Source: Collimonas antrihumi
GTDB lineage: Bacteria; Pseudomonadota; Gammaproteobacteria; Burkholderiales; Burkholderiaceae_D
NCBI RefSeq assembly: GCF_018304965.1
Contig: NZ_JAGQED010000001.1
Location: 496,001 to 560,000, forward strand
Direction of reading: 5' to 3'
Length of the DNA: 64,000 bases
Part shown: one piece after another, positions 43,994 through 52,754 of the stretch
How the letters are laid out: each line of letters opens with the position of its first letter
Numbering within the stretch: position 1 is the stretch's first letter
Position numbers and translations under genes: made by a program
The notes under the pieces: model-generated
What the model saw: the letters and a program-made list of their open reading frames with translations, nothing else
Database searches by the model: none
What the model was told of the DNA's origin: nothing

Positions 43994-46336
43994 ATGGCTC
44001 TTCCGAAGCGAAATAATGTAATTTCCCGCCTGTTCCGCGGTTTGTGTCTTTACCTGGGGTGCCTGCTGTTGAGCCTGGCGCATGTGGGGCCGCTGTCTGC
44101 GTCGACCTTGGCCGCACCGGAAGCAGCTGTCGATGTCAAAAGCGCAAATTCGACCCGGCCGCGTATCGGCCTGGTGCTGTCCGGCGGCGGCGCGCGCGGC
44201 TACGCTCATCTGGGCGTATTGCAAGCGCTGGAAAAAATGCACATTCCTATCGATTATGTTGCGGCAACCAGCATGGGAGCGGTGGTCGGCGGTTTGTACG
44301 CGAGCGGGCTGTCGGTGGCGGAGTTGGACCGCATCCTGACCGAAACCAACTTGAGCGATATCGCCTTCGACCGCAATGACCGGGCGGATCTGCCGCAATC
44401 TCAGCGTGAGGACGATTTCCAATACCCGATCGGCTTGTCGGCCGGTTACGGTGATGGCAAGCTGAAACTGCCTTCCGGTCTGGTACAGGGCAATAATCTG
44501 CTGCTGCTATTGCAAAACTGGACTCCGCAATTGCCTGCAAATATTTCTTTTGACAAGTTGCCGACACCTTTCCGTGCAGTGGCAACCGATCTGGGCAGCG
44601 GCGCCGAGGTGATTCTGAGCCACGGCTCGCTGCCGCGCGCGATTCGCGCCAGCATGGCGGTGCCAGGGCTGTTCGCGCCGCTCAAGCTGGATGGCAGGAC
44701 TTTGGTGGATGGCGGCCTGGTGCGCAACTTGCCGGTATCGCTGGCCCGCAGCATGGGCGCCGACATCATCATCGCGGTCAATATCGCAACCGATTTGGCG
44801 GACCCGTCCACCCTCGAATCGCCCACCGCGGTGGCGCAACAGATGGTGACGATCCTGATTCACCAAAACGTCAAGCAACAGATCGACTCGCTCAAGAAAG
44901 ACGACATATTGATAGAGCCGGAGTTGGGCGACCTGTCATTTGCCGATTTCTCCCGCGGCAAGGACGGCGTCAAAGCTGGCTACGAGGCAGCGGAGCGCCA
45001 GCGCGCCAAACTCGCAGCGCTGGCGTTGCCGCCGCAGCAGTGGAAAGACTATCTGGCTGCGCGTAGCGGCGGCCCGGTGCTGGCGCAGGAAACCCACATT
45101 GATGCCATTGAAATCAAGAGCAACGGCCGGGTGCCGGCAGCGGTAGTGCGCCGCGCGCTGGACGTCAAGGAAGGCGACTTCTACAACCCGGTTGCACTGA
45201 ATAAAGATGTGGCGCGCCTGGCGACCAACGGCGACTTCAAAAGCGTGACGCAGGAACTGGTGACGGAGAATGGCCGCAATGTGCTGAAGGTCGATGCAGA
45301 CGATAAATCGTGGGGGCCGCACTTCCTGTTGTTCGGCCTGGGCGTGTCGAATAATTTCGATGGTCGCGGCGACTTCAATTTGCAAATCGGCCATCGCTTG
45401 CCGTGGATTACCGAAAGCGGCCTGGAATGGCGCAACGATGTGGTGCTGGGTAGTAATCAAGCGAGCTTGCATACCGAATTGCGGCAGCCGATCTGGGGCC
45501 AGGTCGGGTTATATGTGGCGCCCTACGCAGAATTCGGGCGTCGCCATTTTGACATCTACTCCGACGACAGCGCCACTTCGAACACGGTTCCGGTTACCGC
45601 CTATCGGCTCGATACCACCAAGGTCGGCGTTGATATGGGGATACCGATTGGCCGGCTCGGCGAGTTTCGAATGGGGGTCAACTATCAATGGCTGGTGGCC
45701 AAGCCTTCGTACAATATTCCCATCGGTGATCAGGGGGCGGATGGAATATTTCAGTCATTCCGCATAAAGCAACCGGCATTTCGTGCCCAGCTCACCATCG
45801 ATCAACTCGATGACCCATTGTTCCCGCGCAAAGGTTATTATCTTTCCGCCATCAGCAACATCGGCTTTGGCGGCGCCGCCAACAGTTATAGCGACTATCA
45901 AGGCAAGGCGCTGTGGTCGGTCAGCCGCGGCAATAATACGCTTAACCTGGCGCTGGAAGCGGCAGGCACCTATGGCAATGAGTCAAATGATGTCAGCGGC
46001 AACGGCGGCCTTGGATTTACTCTGGGGGGGTTCCAGCACTTGTCTGCCTACGCGCCGGATCAGTTTACCGGCAACTATCTGCTGTATGGCCGCCTGACTT
46101 ATCTCCGTGACATGCCGTGGCTGAATTTGCCCGGATTACGCAATACGGTGCTGGGCACCAGCCTGGAAGCCGGCGACGTCTGGCAGACCCGCACTGCCTT
46201 TGGCACCGGGCCATACAAGAAAAGCGCCAGCATGTTTTTAGGCGGGAGCAGCTTCCTTGGCCCTCTGTACTTCGGCCTGGCGCTTGCGCCGCGCGGGGTC
46301 TGGAACGTGTATTTGCAACTGGGCCGGGTATTTTAA
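43994..46336 (+). CDS. Patatin-like type Vd autotransporter (PlpD-like)
   Basis: This 780-residue protein combines an N-terminal signal region, a patatin phospholipase domain, a POTRA-like segment and an outer-membrane beta barrel. The patatin domain (about 56-250) keeps the active residues: oxyanion loop SGGGARGYAHLGVL, Ser93 in ATSMGAV and Asp239 in LVDGGLVRNLP. The POTRA-like part is around 375-450 (DAIEIKSNGRVPAAVVRRALDVKEGDF). The barrel runs from about 455 to the end, closing with VYLQLGRVF. This is the architecture of PlpD, a secreted phospholipase A1. The start at 43994 has a weak ribosome site; the open frame begins at 43895. Confidence 0.9.
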   Translation: MALPKRNNVISRLFRGLCLYLGCLLLSLAHVGPLSASTLAAPEAAVDVKSANSTRPRIGLVLSGGGARGYAHLGVLQALEKMHIPIDYVAATSMGAVVGGLYASGLSVAELDRILTETNLSDIAFDRNDRADLPQSQREDDFQYPIGLSAGYGDGKLKLPSGLVQGNNLLLLLQNWTPQLPANISFDKLPTPFRAVATDLGSGAEVILSHGSLPRAIRASMAVPGLFAPLKLDGRTLVDGGLVRNLPVSLARSMGADIIIAVNIATDLADPSTLESPTAVAQQMVTILIHQNVKQQIDSLKKDDILIEPELGDLSFADFSRGKDGVKAGYEAAERQRAKLAALALPPQQWKDYLAARSGGPVLAQETHIDAIEIKSNGRVPAAVVRRALDVKEGDFYNPVALNKDVARLATNGDFKSVTQELVTENGRNVLKVDADDKSWGPHFLLFGLGVSNNFDGRGDFNLQIGHRLPWITESGLEWRNDVVLGSNQASLHTELRQPIWGQVGLYVAPYAEFGRRHFDIYSDDSATSNTVPVTAYRLDTTKVGVDMGIPIGRLGEFRMGVNYQWLVAKPSYNIPIGDQGADGIFQSFRIKQPAFRAQLTIDQLDDPLFPRKGYYLSAISNIGFGGAANSYSDYQGKALWSVSRGNNTLNLALEAAGTYGNESNDVSGNGGLGFTLGGFQHLSAYAPDQFTGNYLLYGRLTYLRDMPWLNLPGLRNTVLGTSLEAGDVWQTRTAFGTGPYKKSASMFLGGSSFLGPLYFGLALAPRGVWNVYLQLGRVF

Positions 46337-46416
46337 AATGACCGGTGCGGATAGTGCGCTATAGGTGTCAAGTTATAAGTCTTAAGTCTTAAGGGCAGCT
46401 CGAATAATACTGTTGC

Positions 46417-46458
46417 GTCTCGGCGACCCCGTCTCGGCGACCCCAGCTCGGCGCCCCC
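46417..46458. repeat. 14-bp tandem repeat, three copies
   Basis: GTCTCGGCGACCCC is repeated exactly at 46417 and 46431, with a variant AGCTCGGCGCCCCC at 46445. It lies in the gap after the PlpD-like gene, immediately next to the dispersed palindrome at 46457. A small 7-bp repeat (AAGTCTT, twice) at about 46377-46392 precedes it. Confidence 0.7.
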
Positions 46459-46528
46459 GTCCTTCCCGCGAACGCGGGAATCTATTTTAAATCAGCAAAC
46501 TGGATCCCCGCGTTCGCGGGGATGACGG
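46457..46528. repeat. Dispersed palindromic repeat (CCCGCGAACGCGGG type)
   Basis: The left half, CCGTCCTTCCCGCGAACG and on to GGGAATC, and the right half, GGATCCCCGCGTTCGCGG and on to GATGACGG, are inverted copies separated by about 20 bases. Each half also forms its own short hairpin (CCCGCG-AA-CGCGGG; CCCCGCG-TT-CGCGGGG). Elements of this kind are frequent between genes in many proteobacteria. Being between two convergent genes, it may end transcription from both sides. Confidence 0.72.
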
Positions 46529-46545
46529 AGTTTTTAGAGGTCGCC

Positions 46546-47352
46546 TTAAGCCTTGTCGGCACCGCGTACCCGTCGTGGAGGCACCGGCGGGTAGCCGAAA
46601 AATTCCAGCACGCTGTTGACCACTTGTTCCCGGTCATTGTCGACGCAAATCATGTGGTAACTGTTTTCCAGCATCACCACGCGTGCATCCGGCAATGTCG
46701 CTTGCAGGAATTCGGCCGATTTCAGGCTGGTCAGTTCATCTTCCCGCGCATGCACAATCAGGGTCGGGCAGGCAATCCTGTGGGCTTCGGCCAGCACTTT
46801 TTTGCGTAAACGGTCGACCTGGCGTATGCAAGCCAGCGGAACCCAGCGATAGTGAAAATTATCGCCGCGCGCGAATTTGGCCTTGACGATGGCGCGCACC
46901 GTGGCATTCTTGATGCCGAACGGTTCGTCTTCTTCAACCTTCATCCTGTTTGCCATGCCGGGAATCCAGTACACCAGATGCCGCAGCTGGCGATACCAGG
47001 GCGTGGACCAGCCATCGATAAAGACCGGCGGCGCCAAGGTCACCAATTTGCCTTTGTCTTTACTATGCTGCACGCGCTCGCATAATGCCAGCGCTAGCAA
47101 CGAGCCCAGGCACATGCCCATCACATGGAAAGTGTCGTACTGCGGCGCCAGTTCACGGTAGCTGGCGGTGACGCTGTCCAGCCAGTCCTCGTAGCTTACC
47201 TCCACCAGATCCTCAGGCTGGCCGCCGTGGCCGGGCAGGGTAACCGCGTGGGTTTCCACGCCGGCACGCTGTAGCACTTTGTGCATCGAGCCGAGATCGA
47301 ATTGGGTACCGCCCAGGCCGTGAATCAGCAAGGCGCCGGTACGAACACTCAT
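46546..47352 (-). CDS. Alpha/beta hydrolase with a cysteine nucleophile
   Basis: The 268-residue product is a single alpha/beta-hydrolase domain. It has the oxyanion motif LLIHGLGGT, the nucleophile elbow HVMGMCLGSLLAL with Cys81 where lipases and esterases usually have Ser, Asp205 in HAREDELTS and His233 in NSYHMICVD. A Cys-Asp-His triad occurs in dienelactone hydrolase and in PHA synthases (GxCxG). The overall sequence is otherwise like monoacylglycerol lipase/carboxylesterase. The substrate is unknown. Its ATG overlaps the stop of the MASE1-PAS gene by four bases, so the two are co-translated. Confidence 0.85.
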   Translation of the reverse strand: MSVRTGALLIHGLGGTQFDLGSMHKVLQRAGVETHAVTLPGHGGQPEDLVEVSYEDWLDSVTASYRELAPQYDTFHVMGMCLGSLLALALCERVQHSKDKGKLVTLAPPVFIDGWSTPWYRQLRHLVYWIPGMANRMKVEEDEPFGIKNATVRAIVKAKFARGDNFHYRWVPLACIRQVDRLRKKVLAEAHRIACPTLIVHAREDELTSLKSAEFLQATLPDARVVMLENSYHMICVDNDREQVVNSVLEFFGYPPVPPRRVRGADKA

Positions 47353-48641
47353 GCCCGGCCCCGTTGCCGCACATCCTCCTTGAGATTGAAGCGCCAGGCG
47401 CCGGCGACCATGGCGACCGATTCGTCGGCGTCGAGCAACACGGCACTCATGTCGGTCATATGGCTTTCTTCGCCGGCTGGCAGCAGCAGGCGGAAACTCA
47501 GGTCAGGCCGGGCATCGTCGTCGGTTTCATCGAGCCAGCGGCTGCGCAACGGCAGCCGATCGTCTGGATGGACATGTGCCAAAACGTGGTCGAGATCGCT
47601 GAAAGCGGCGTTCGTTACGCCGAGCAATCCGTGCAGATCACCGCTCCAGCACAGTTTTTTGCTATGCGGGTCCATGTTGTAGACCAGTTGCCGGCTGGCG
47701 GTCAGGGCCAGTTCAGTATCGTTTTTCCACTGCGCGGCATCTTCATGCAGTTGTTCGCGGGTAGTCTTGAGAGCGCTGATCAACAGGCTGAGGAGGGCGG
47801 CGACAGCAAGATAGAGCTGGGCTTCCAGCAGTGAGTGTTTGGAATAGGTATCCGCAAAGGCGGCAAACGGCCCTTCGCCCTGGACCGTGTTCAACAAGGC
47901 GAAAAAAGCCAGCATGGCGACTGCCAGCGAGCCGCCCCGGCCGCCCCACAGCAGGGTGACAACTGCAACGAAAAACAGCGGTACATAAGTCAGCGCAAAA
48001 TTGACGCCGGCAGAAAACTTGCTGATGTCATGGCCGTCGAAGATGATATATGCCGTCACTCCCAAGGCGACAAAAGCCGTCAGGCCGAGCAGGAAGTCGT
48101 GGCGATCCATGCCGCCCGAACGCATCGCGTGGAAGCGCGACCAGCCTGCCAGCACAGGCGTGACGATCAGGATGCCGACCAGGTCGGATGCAGCCCAGAC
48201 GCGCGCTGTCGGCCAGAACGGCACTTGCTGCACCAGCAAGAACCAGGCTGCGCCGATGGCTGCGCTGATGGTGCTGCAGGCGATTCCCGCGATCAACAGG
48301 CCGCGCACGAAATGCAAGCCTTCCATTGGCAACCGGAGCATGCGCACCAGCGCCACTACGATCGCCGCGACGCCGATTTCGTCGAGGGCAAACAGTGCAA
48401 TCCGTAGCAGATTGCGGTCTTCGATCCAGCCCAGGAGCAATTGCGCCAGCACGAAGCCGATAGCTACAGGCAGCCAGCGTTTGGTGGTGGTCAACATGAA
48501 TGCCGCCACGGTAACGCCGGCCGGCAGCCAGATATAGCCGGTCGCCGCGATCGGGCCATTGAGCTGATGCGACATATAGCCGGTGGCCAGATAGAGCATG
48601 CCCCACAATAATGCAATGACGGATTGGTTGGTCAGTTTCAC
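47349..48641 (-). CDS. MASE1 membrane sensor protein with PAS domain and no output domain
   Basis: The 430-residue product has a MASE1 domain of about eight to ten membrane helices (residues 1-300; for example NGPIAATGYIWLPAGVTVAAFML, WAASDLVGILIVTPVLAG, LTYVPLFFVAVVTLLWGGRGGSLAVAM). A PAS-like domain fills the rest (NDTELALTASRQLVYNMD, DLDHVLAHVHPDDRLPLRSRWLDE). MASE1 proteins usually end in a GGDEF, EAL or histidine-kinase domain; none is present. The start is taken as GTG 48641, with AAGGAT seven bases before it, rather than the ATG at 48707 without a ribosome site. It overlaps the downstream hydrolase (ATGA). Confidence 0.85.
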   Translation of the reverse strand: MKLTNQSVIALLWGMLYLATGYMSHQLNGPIAATGYIWLPAGVTVAAFMLTTTKRWLPVAIGFVLAQLLLGWIEDRNLLRIALFALDEIGVAAIVVALVRMLRLPMEGLHFVRGLLIAGIACSTISAAIGAAWFLLVQQVPFWPTARVWAASDLVGILIVTPVLAGWSRFHAMRSGGMDRHDFLLGLTAFVALGVTAYIIFDGHDISKFSAGVNFALTYVPLFFVAVVTLLWGGRGGSLAVAMLAFFALLNTVQGEGPFAAFADTYSKHSLLEAQLYLAVAALLSLLISALKTTREQLHEDAAQWKNDTELALTASRQLVYNMDPHSKKLCWSGDLHGLLGVTNAAFSDLDHVLAHVHPDDRLPLRSRWLDETDDDARPDLSFRLLLPAGEESHMTDMSAVLLDADESVAMVAGAWRFNLKEDVRQRGRA

Positions 48642-48919
48642 ACTAAATATCCTTATGGCGTTGGCGCCTGTGCCATCGAAAAAAGCGGCGATTTTGGCGT
48701 CGCCCATTATATGGTGAATCTGGAAAGAATTTGGCTATCGGCAAGATTGACGGTTTTGGTGTCGGTGTTGACGGTGATCTGGCAAGCCGAGTGGATCCGA
48801 TCCGAGCCGATAAAAGAGGCCGGGACGCGCTGCGTCTGGATTATTGCAATTTGCTGATATCATGCAGCGTGTTTAAACTGGATGCGCCAAACTGGCGAAC
48901 CGTGATGCCCGATGCATTT

Positions 48920-48976
48920 TTTAACACTCGGTTTAACACTGGGTTTAACACTGGGTTTAACACTGGGTTTAACACT
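48920..48976. repeat. 12-bp tandem repeat, five copies
   Basis: TTTAACACT recurs at 48920, 48932, 48944, 48956 and 48968 with GGG (CGG in the first gap) between copies, a perfect 12-bp period. It lies in the 443-base gap between the MASE1 gene and tRNA-Leu, where I find no supported gene. Read forward it would encode repeats of GFNT in a small open frame, but that frame has no ribosome site and no recognisable product. Confidence 0.8.
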
Positions 48977-49051
48977 ATTAATAAGGATGTTAATCCTGAC
49001 ATCCACTGTGCATCCCGATAAATCGGGAAATGCCGGGAATTTTGCGGAGAG

Positions 49052-49073
49052 CTAGACCCCGGGAAGGGTCTAG
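49052..49073. terminator. Stem-loop downstream of tRNA-Leu
   Basis: CTAGACCC (49052-49059) pairs with GGGTCTAG (49066-49073) around a six-base loop, 12 bases beyond the 3' end of the reverse-strand tRNA. No clear T-run follows on that strand, so termination is possible but not certain. Confidence 0.45.
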
Positions 49074-49084
49074 TCTATGGTATA

Positions 49085-49169
49085 TGGTGCCCACGGAGGG
49101 ACTCGAACCCCCACACCTTGCGGCACATGGACCTGAACCATGCGCGTCTACCAATTCCGCCACGTGGGC
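49085..49169 (-). tRNA. tRNA-Leu (anticodon CAG)
   Basis: The reverse strand folds as a class II tRNA: acceptor stem GCCCACG/CGTGGGC, D-arm GGCGGAATTGGTAGACGC, anticodon stem CATGG-TTCAGGT-CCATG with anticodon CAG, variable arm TGCCGCAAGGTGT, T-arm GGGGGTTCGAGTCCCTC, discriminator A and an encoded CCA end. It reads CUG codons, abundant in this DNA. It is divergent from rnr. Confidence 0.96.
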
Positions 49170-49314
49170 TTGAGAGAGCAAGATTATAAGCTAACCTGAA
49201 AATAAGTCAACTCAGTCATAACGATATGAAGATATAAATTGCTTGGTTAGGAGAATCTGATAATCCTCCGTTACACTGAGCCTTGATGAATAACAACCTG
49301 TTGAAAATAGCCTT

Positions 49315-51780
49315 TTGAGCCAATATTCCTACACAATCCCCAGCCGGGAGGAAATTCTCGGCCTTCTGCGCACCTCTTCCGAGGCGCAAAACGCCGCCGC
49401 TCTAGCCGCCGCGCTAAATGTCAAACCCGATGAAATGGATGGTTTGACGCGCCGCCTGAATGCCATGGAACGCGACGGGCAAATCAAGCCCGACCGCGGC
49501 GGCATCTACAAACTGACCAATTCTCCCGGCTTTATCGAGGGCCGCGTCAGCAGCCATCGTGACGGTTTCGGCTTCCTGATCCCGGACGAGGGCGGCGATG
49601 ACGTTTTCCTGCCCGAAAAGGAAATGCAGAAAGTGCTGCATGGCGACCGGGTACAGGCGCGCATCGTCGGCACTGACCGCCGCGGTCGTCCCGAGGGAAC
49701 GATTGTCGAGGTGGTGTCACGCGCGAATACCCATGTGATCGGCCGTTTGCTCAATGAAAACGGGGTCTGGGTGATCGCGCCCGAAGACAAGCGCATCGGG
49801 CAGGACATTATTTTGGCCGGTTCGCCGGGCAAAGCCAAGGCCGGGCAAGTAGTGAGCGTCCAGCTGACCGAGCAACCTTCGCGCTTTACCCAGCCGGTCG
49901 GCAAGATTGTCGAAATCCTGGGTGATATTGACGATCCGGGCATGGAAATTGAAATTGCGGTGCGCAAATACGGCGTGCCGCACGAGTTTTCCGAAGCCGC
50001 CAAGAAGCTGGCCGCCAAGCTGCCGGGTGAAGTACGTGCTGCCGACCTGGGTGATCGCGTCGATTTGCGCGACGTGCCGCTGGTAACCATCGACGGCGAA
50101 GACGCCCGCGATTTCGACGATGCCGTCTATTGCGAACCGATCAAGATCGGCCGCACCAACGGTTACCGGCTGATTGTGGCGATTGCCGACGTCAGCCATT
50201 ACGTCAAACCTAACGATGCACTGGATGTCGATGCGCTGGAGCGCAGCACTTCGGTATATTTCCCGCGTCGTGTGATTCCGATGTTGCCGGAGAAACTGTC
50301 CAATGGCCTGTGTTCGCTCAATCCCGACGTCGACCGCCTGACGCTGGTGTGCGATGCCGTGATCAGCGCCAAGGGTGAAATCAAGGCTTACCAGTTCTAT
50401 CCCGCGGTGATTCACTCGGCGGCACGCCTGACGTACACCGAAGTGGCGGCCATCCTGGGCAATACCAAGGGCCCGGAAGCAGCCAAGCGTCCCGGCCTGG
50501 TGCCGCACTTGCTGCATCTGTATGAAGTCTTCCATGCATTGCTGCAAGCGCGCCATGCCCGCGGCGCTATCGATTTCGAAACCACTGAAACCTACATCGT
50601 CTGCAATGCCGCCGGCAAGATAGAGAAAATCCTGCCGCGCACCCGCAACGATGCGCATAAGGTGATTGAGGAATGCATGCTGGCGGCCAACGTCTGTGCC
50701 GCCGACCTGATGGAGCGTCATAAGCATCCGGGTCTGTTCCGGATCCATGCGCACCCGACCAAGGAAAAACTGACGATACTGCGCACCTTCCTGAAACAGG
50801 TCGGCCTGACGCTGGCTGGCGGCGATACGCCGTCGGCCTCCGATTATGCCGAGCTGATGCCGAAGATCAAGGCGCGGCCGGATGCCTTGCTGTTGCAAAC
50901 CATGATGTTGCGCTCCATGCAGCAGGCGGTCTATAACCCGGAAAATATCGGCCACTTCGGTTTGTCGTACGAATCGTATGCGCATTTCACCAGCCCGATC
51001 CGGCGCTATCCCGATTTGCTGACGCACCGGACCATCAAGGCGATCCTGCAAGGCAAGCGCTATGATCCGAAAGGCCTGGACACCAGCGCCCTGAACACCA
51101 TGCTGTCGCCGGCCGGCCGCAAGAAGCAGGCGGAAGACAAGGCGGCGGGCAAGAAGAAAAACGAAGGCAGCCTGGCTATCTGGGAAGCACTCGGCGTGCA
51201 TTGTTCCGCCAATGAGCGGCGCGCCGATGAGGCTTCGCGTGATGTCGAAGCGTGGCTCAAGTGTTATTTCATTCGCGACAAATTGGGCGAAGAGTTCACC
51301 GGCGTGATTTCCGGCGTTGCCACGTTCGGTATTTTTGTCCAGCTCGATGCGTTGTACATCGAAGGCCTGGTGCATGTCACCGAGCTTGGCGCGGATTATT
51401 TCCAGTACGACGAAGCGCGCCACGAATTGCGCGGTGAGCGTACCGGTATCCGTTATCAGCTGACTGACCGGGTAACGGTGCAGGTGAGCCGGGTTGATCT
51501 GGACGCACGCAAGATAGATCTGCGCCTGGTCAACGAGCCGGGTATCAAGACCGTACTCAAGAATGAGGCACGGCGTGCCGACAATGAGCAAGCGCGCAGC
51601 GCCAAGCCAAAAGGCGGGGCCAAGGCGGCGCCACCTAAGAAAACCGGCGGCGTCACCACTGCGGCCAGGACCACCAGCCCGAGTAAGGCAAGTAAAGCCA
51701 AGAAGGCCAAGGCGGCAATCGTTCCTGAAAAGACGCGTGCACCGAAGGCGTTCACGAAATCCAGCAAACGTAAAAGATAG
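49315..51780 (+). CDS. rnr: Ribonuclease R
   Basis: RNase R is a processive 3'-5' exonuclease that degrades structured RNA, defective rRNA and stalled mRNAs. The 821-residue product has an N-terminal helix-turn-helix-like domain, cold-shock OB domains (EGRVSSHRDGFGFLIPDEGG), the RNB catalytic domain (GEDARDFDDAVYCE near residues 260-274 with the metal-binding Asp residues, and the late FTSPIRRYPDLLTHR), an S1 domain (GEEFTGVISGVATFGIFVQL) and a Lys-rich tail. The start appears to be TTG 49315: the only in-frame upstream stop is TAA at 49291 and no ATG precedes MSQYSYTIPSREE. rlmB follows after a stop-bearing repeat array. Confidence 0.94.
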   Translation: MSQYSYTIPSREEILGLLRTSSEAQNAAALAAALNVKPDEMDGLTRRLNAMERDGQIKPDRGGIYKLTNSPGFIEGRVSSHRDGFGFLIPDEGGDDVFLPEKEMQKVLHGDRVQARIVGTDRRGRPEGTIVEVVSRANTHVIGRLLNENGVWVIAPEDKRIGQDIILAGSPGKAKAGQVVSVQLTEQPSRFTQPVGKIVEILGDIDDPGMEIEIAVRKYGVPHEFSEAAKKLAAKLPGEVRAADLGDRVDLRDVPLVTIDGEDARDFDDAVYCEPIKIGRTNGYRLIVAIADVSHYVKPNDALDVDALERSTSVYFPRRVIPMLPEKLSNGLCSLNPDVDRLTLVCDAVISAKGEIKAYQFYPAVIHSAARLTYTEVAAILGNTKGPEAAKRPGLVPHLLHLYEVFHALLQARHARGAIDFETTETYIVCNAAGKIEKILPRTRNDAHKVIEECMLAANVCAADLMERHKHPGLFRIHAHPTKEKLTILRTFLKQVGLTLAGGDTPSASDYAELMPKIKARPDALLLQTMMLRSMQQAVYNPENIGHFGLSYESYAHFTSPIRRYPDLLTHRTIKAILQGKRYDPKGLDTSALNTMLSPAGRKKQAEDKAAGKKKNEGSLAIWEALGVHCSANERRADEASRDVEAWLKCYFIRDKLGEEFTGVISGVATFGIFVQLDALYIEGLVHVTELGADYFQYDEARHELRGERTGIRYQLTDRVTVQVSRVDLDARKIDLRLVNEPGIKTVLKNEARRADNEQARSAKPKGGAKAAPPKKTGGVTTAARTTSPSKASKAKKAKAAIVPEKTRAPKAFTKSSKRKR

Positions 51781-51864
51781 GCCTGGTAAAAGATCGTCTT
51801 GCAAAAGATAGACCCTGCAGTAGATAGGCCCTGTAATAGATTGAAGATAGACCCTGATAGATAG
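51776..51864. repeat. 15-16 bp tandem repeat carrying the rnr stop codon
   Basis: GATAG, with a following GGCC/ACCCTG, recurs at 51776, 51807, 51823 and 51846, with degenerate units at 51792 and 51839 and two more GATAG at 51856 and 51860. The TAG in the first copy (51778-51780) is the rnr stop. The array fills the whole gap to rlmB, whose ATG follows three bases after the array. Confidence 0.75.
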
Positions 51865-51867
51865 AAT

Positions 51868-52611
51868 ATGAAAAGTAAAATGATTTTCGGCTTTCACGCC
51901 GTCACCGCGCGTTTGCGTCATGAAGCATCGTCGGTGGAAGAGATTTATGTGGATGCCGGCCGCGTCGACCGCCGCATGCAAGAACTGCTGAATGCCGCAA
52001 AGGCGGTTGGCGTACGTGTGATCCCGGTGGATGATGCGCGTTTGTCGAATATCGTCGGCACGCGCCGCCATCAAGGCGTGGTAGCAAAAGCCGGCGAGTT
52101 GTCGCTGGCACGTAACCTGGACGAATTGCTGGACGCGATTGTCGGCCCGCCGCTGTTGCTGGTTCTCGACGGCATCACCGATCCGCACAACCTGGGCGCT
52201 TGCCTGCGGGTAGCAGACGGTGCCGGCGCGCATGCCGTGATTGCACCGAAAGACCGCGCGGTCGGCTTGAATGCCACCGCCGCCAAGGTCGCCAGCGGCG
52301 CTGCGGAAACCGTCCCCTACATCACCGTGACCAATCTGGCGCGCACCTTGCGCGAGCTGAAAGAGCGTGAAATCTGGCTGATCGGCACTAGCGAAGACGG
52401 CGAGAAAGGCTTGTATGAAGCCGATTTTTCCGGCCCGGCAGCGCTGGTCATGGGTTCCGAAGGCGAAGGCATGCGCCGCCTCACGCGCGAAACTTGCGAC
52501 GTGCTGGTCAACGTGCCGATGTTCGGTTCGGTTGAAAGCCTGAATGTGTCGGTAGCGTCCGGCGTCTGCCTGTATGAAGCCCGCCGCCAACGCATGGTAA
52601 AGGGTTGTTGA
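51868..52611 (+). CDS. rlmB: 23S rRNA (guanosine-2'-O-)-methyltransferase RlmB
   Basis: RlmB methylates the ribose of G2251 in the peptidyl-transferase P loop of 23S rRNA. The 247-residue SpoU-class (knotted) enzyme has an N-terminal L30e-like substrate-binding domain ([15 protein letters not shown]) and the SpoU motifs [39 protein letters not shown] and [23 protein letters not shown]. It follows rnr on the same strand, an arrangement common in proteobacteria. Its leader consists of the rnr stop-repeat array. Confidence 0.96.
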   Translation: MKSKMIFGFHAVTARLRHEASSVEEIYVDAGRVDRRMQELLNAAKAVGVRVIPVDDARLSNIVGTRRHQGVVAKAGELSLARNLDELLDAIVGPPLLLVLDGITDPHNLGACLRVADGAGAHAVIAPKDRAVGLNATAAKVASGAAETVPYITVTNLARTLRELKEREIWLIGTSEDGEKGLYEADFSGPAALVMGSEGEGMRRLTRETCDVLVNVPMFGSVESLNVSVASGVCLYEARRQRMVKGC

Positions 52612-52754
52612 TCCCATTCCGCCGTACCCATTCTGATCCAGTCTGAAACCGGTTTGCCGGCTTGCCGGCCTCCCTAACCTCCGGACTCTCGCAGCAAAAG
52701 ACGGCAGGCGTAATTTGGAATAACATTACGCCTCCGCATTGATTCGACATCCTT

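Noticed and set aside
48920-48976. CRISPR-like array
   Set aside because: The unit is only 9 bases with 3-base spacers, all alike, and no cas genes are nearby.
48731-49021. Possible small gene encoding repeated GFNT units
   Set aside because: The repeats are a DNA-level 12-bp array; there is no Shine-Dalgarno site and no recognisable protein feature upstream of the array.
49717-52617. A 966-codon open frame on the reverse strand across rnr and rlmB
   Set aside because: It is antisense to two well-conserved genes and its product is rich in His, Gln and Arg without domain features, as expected for a shadow frame in GC-rich coding DNA.
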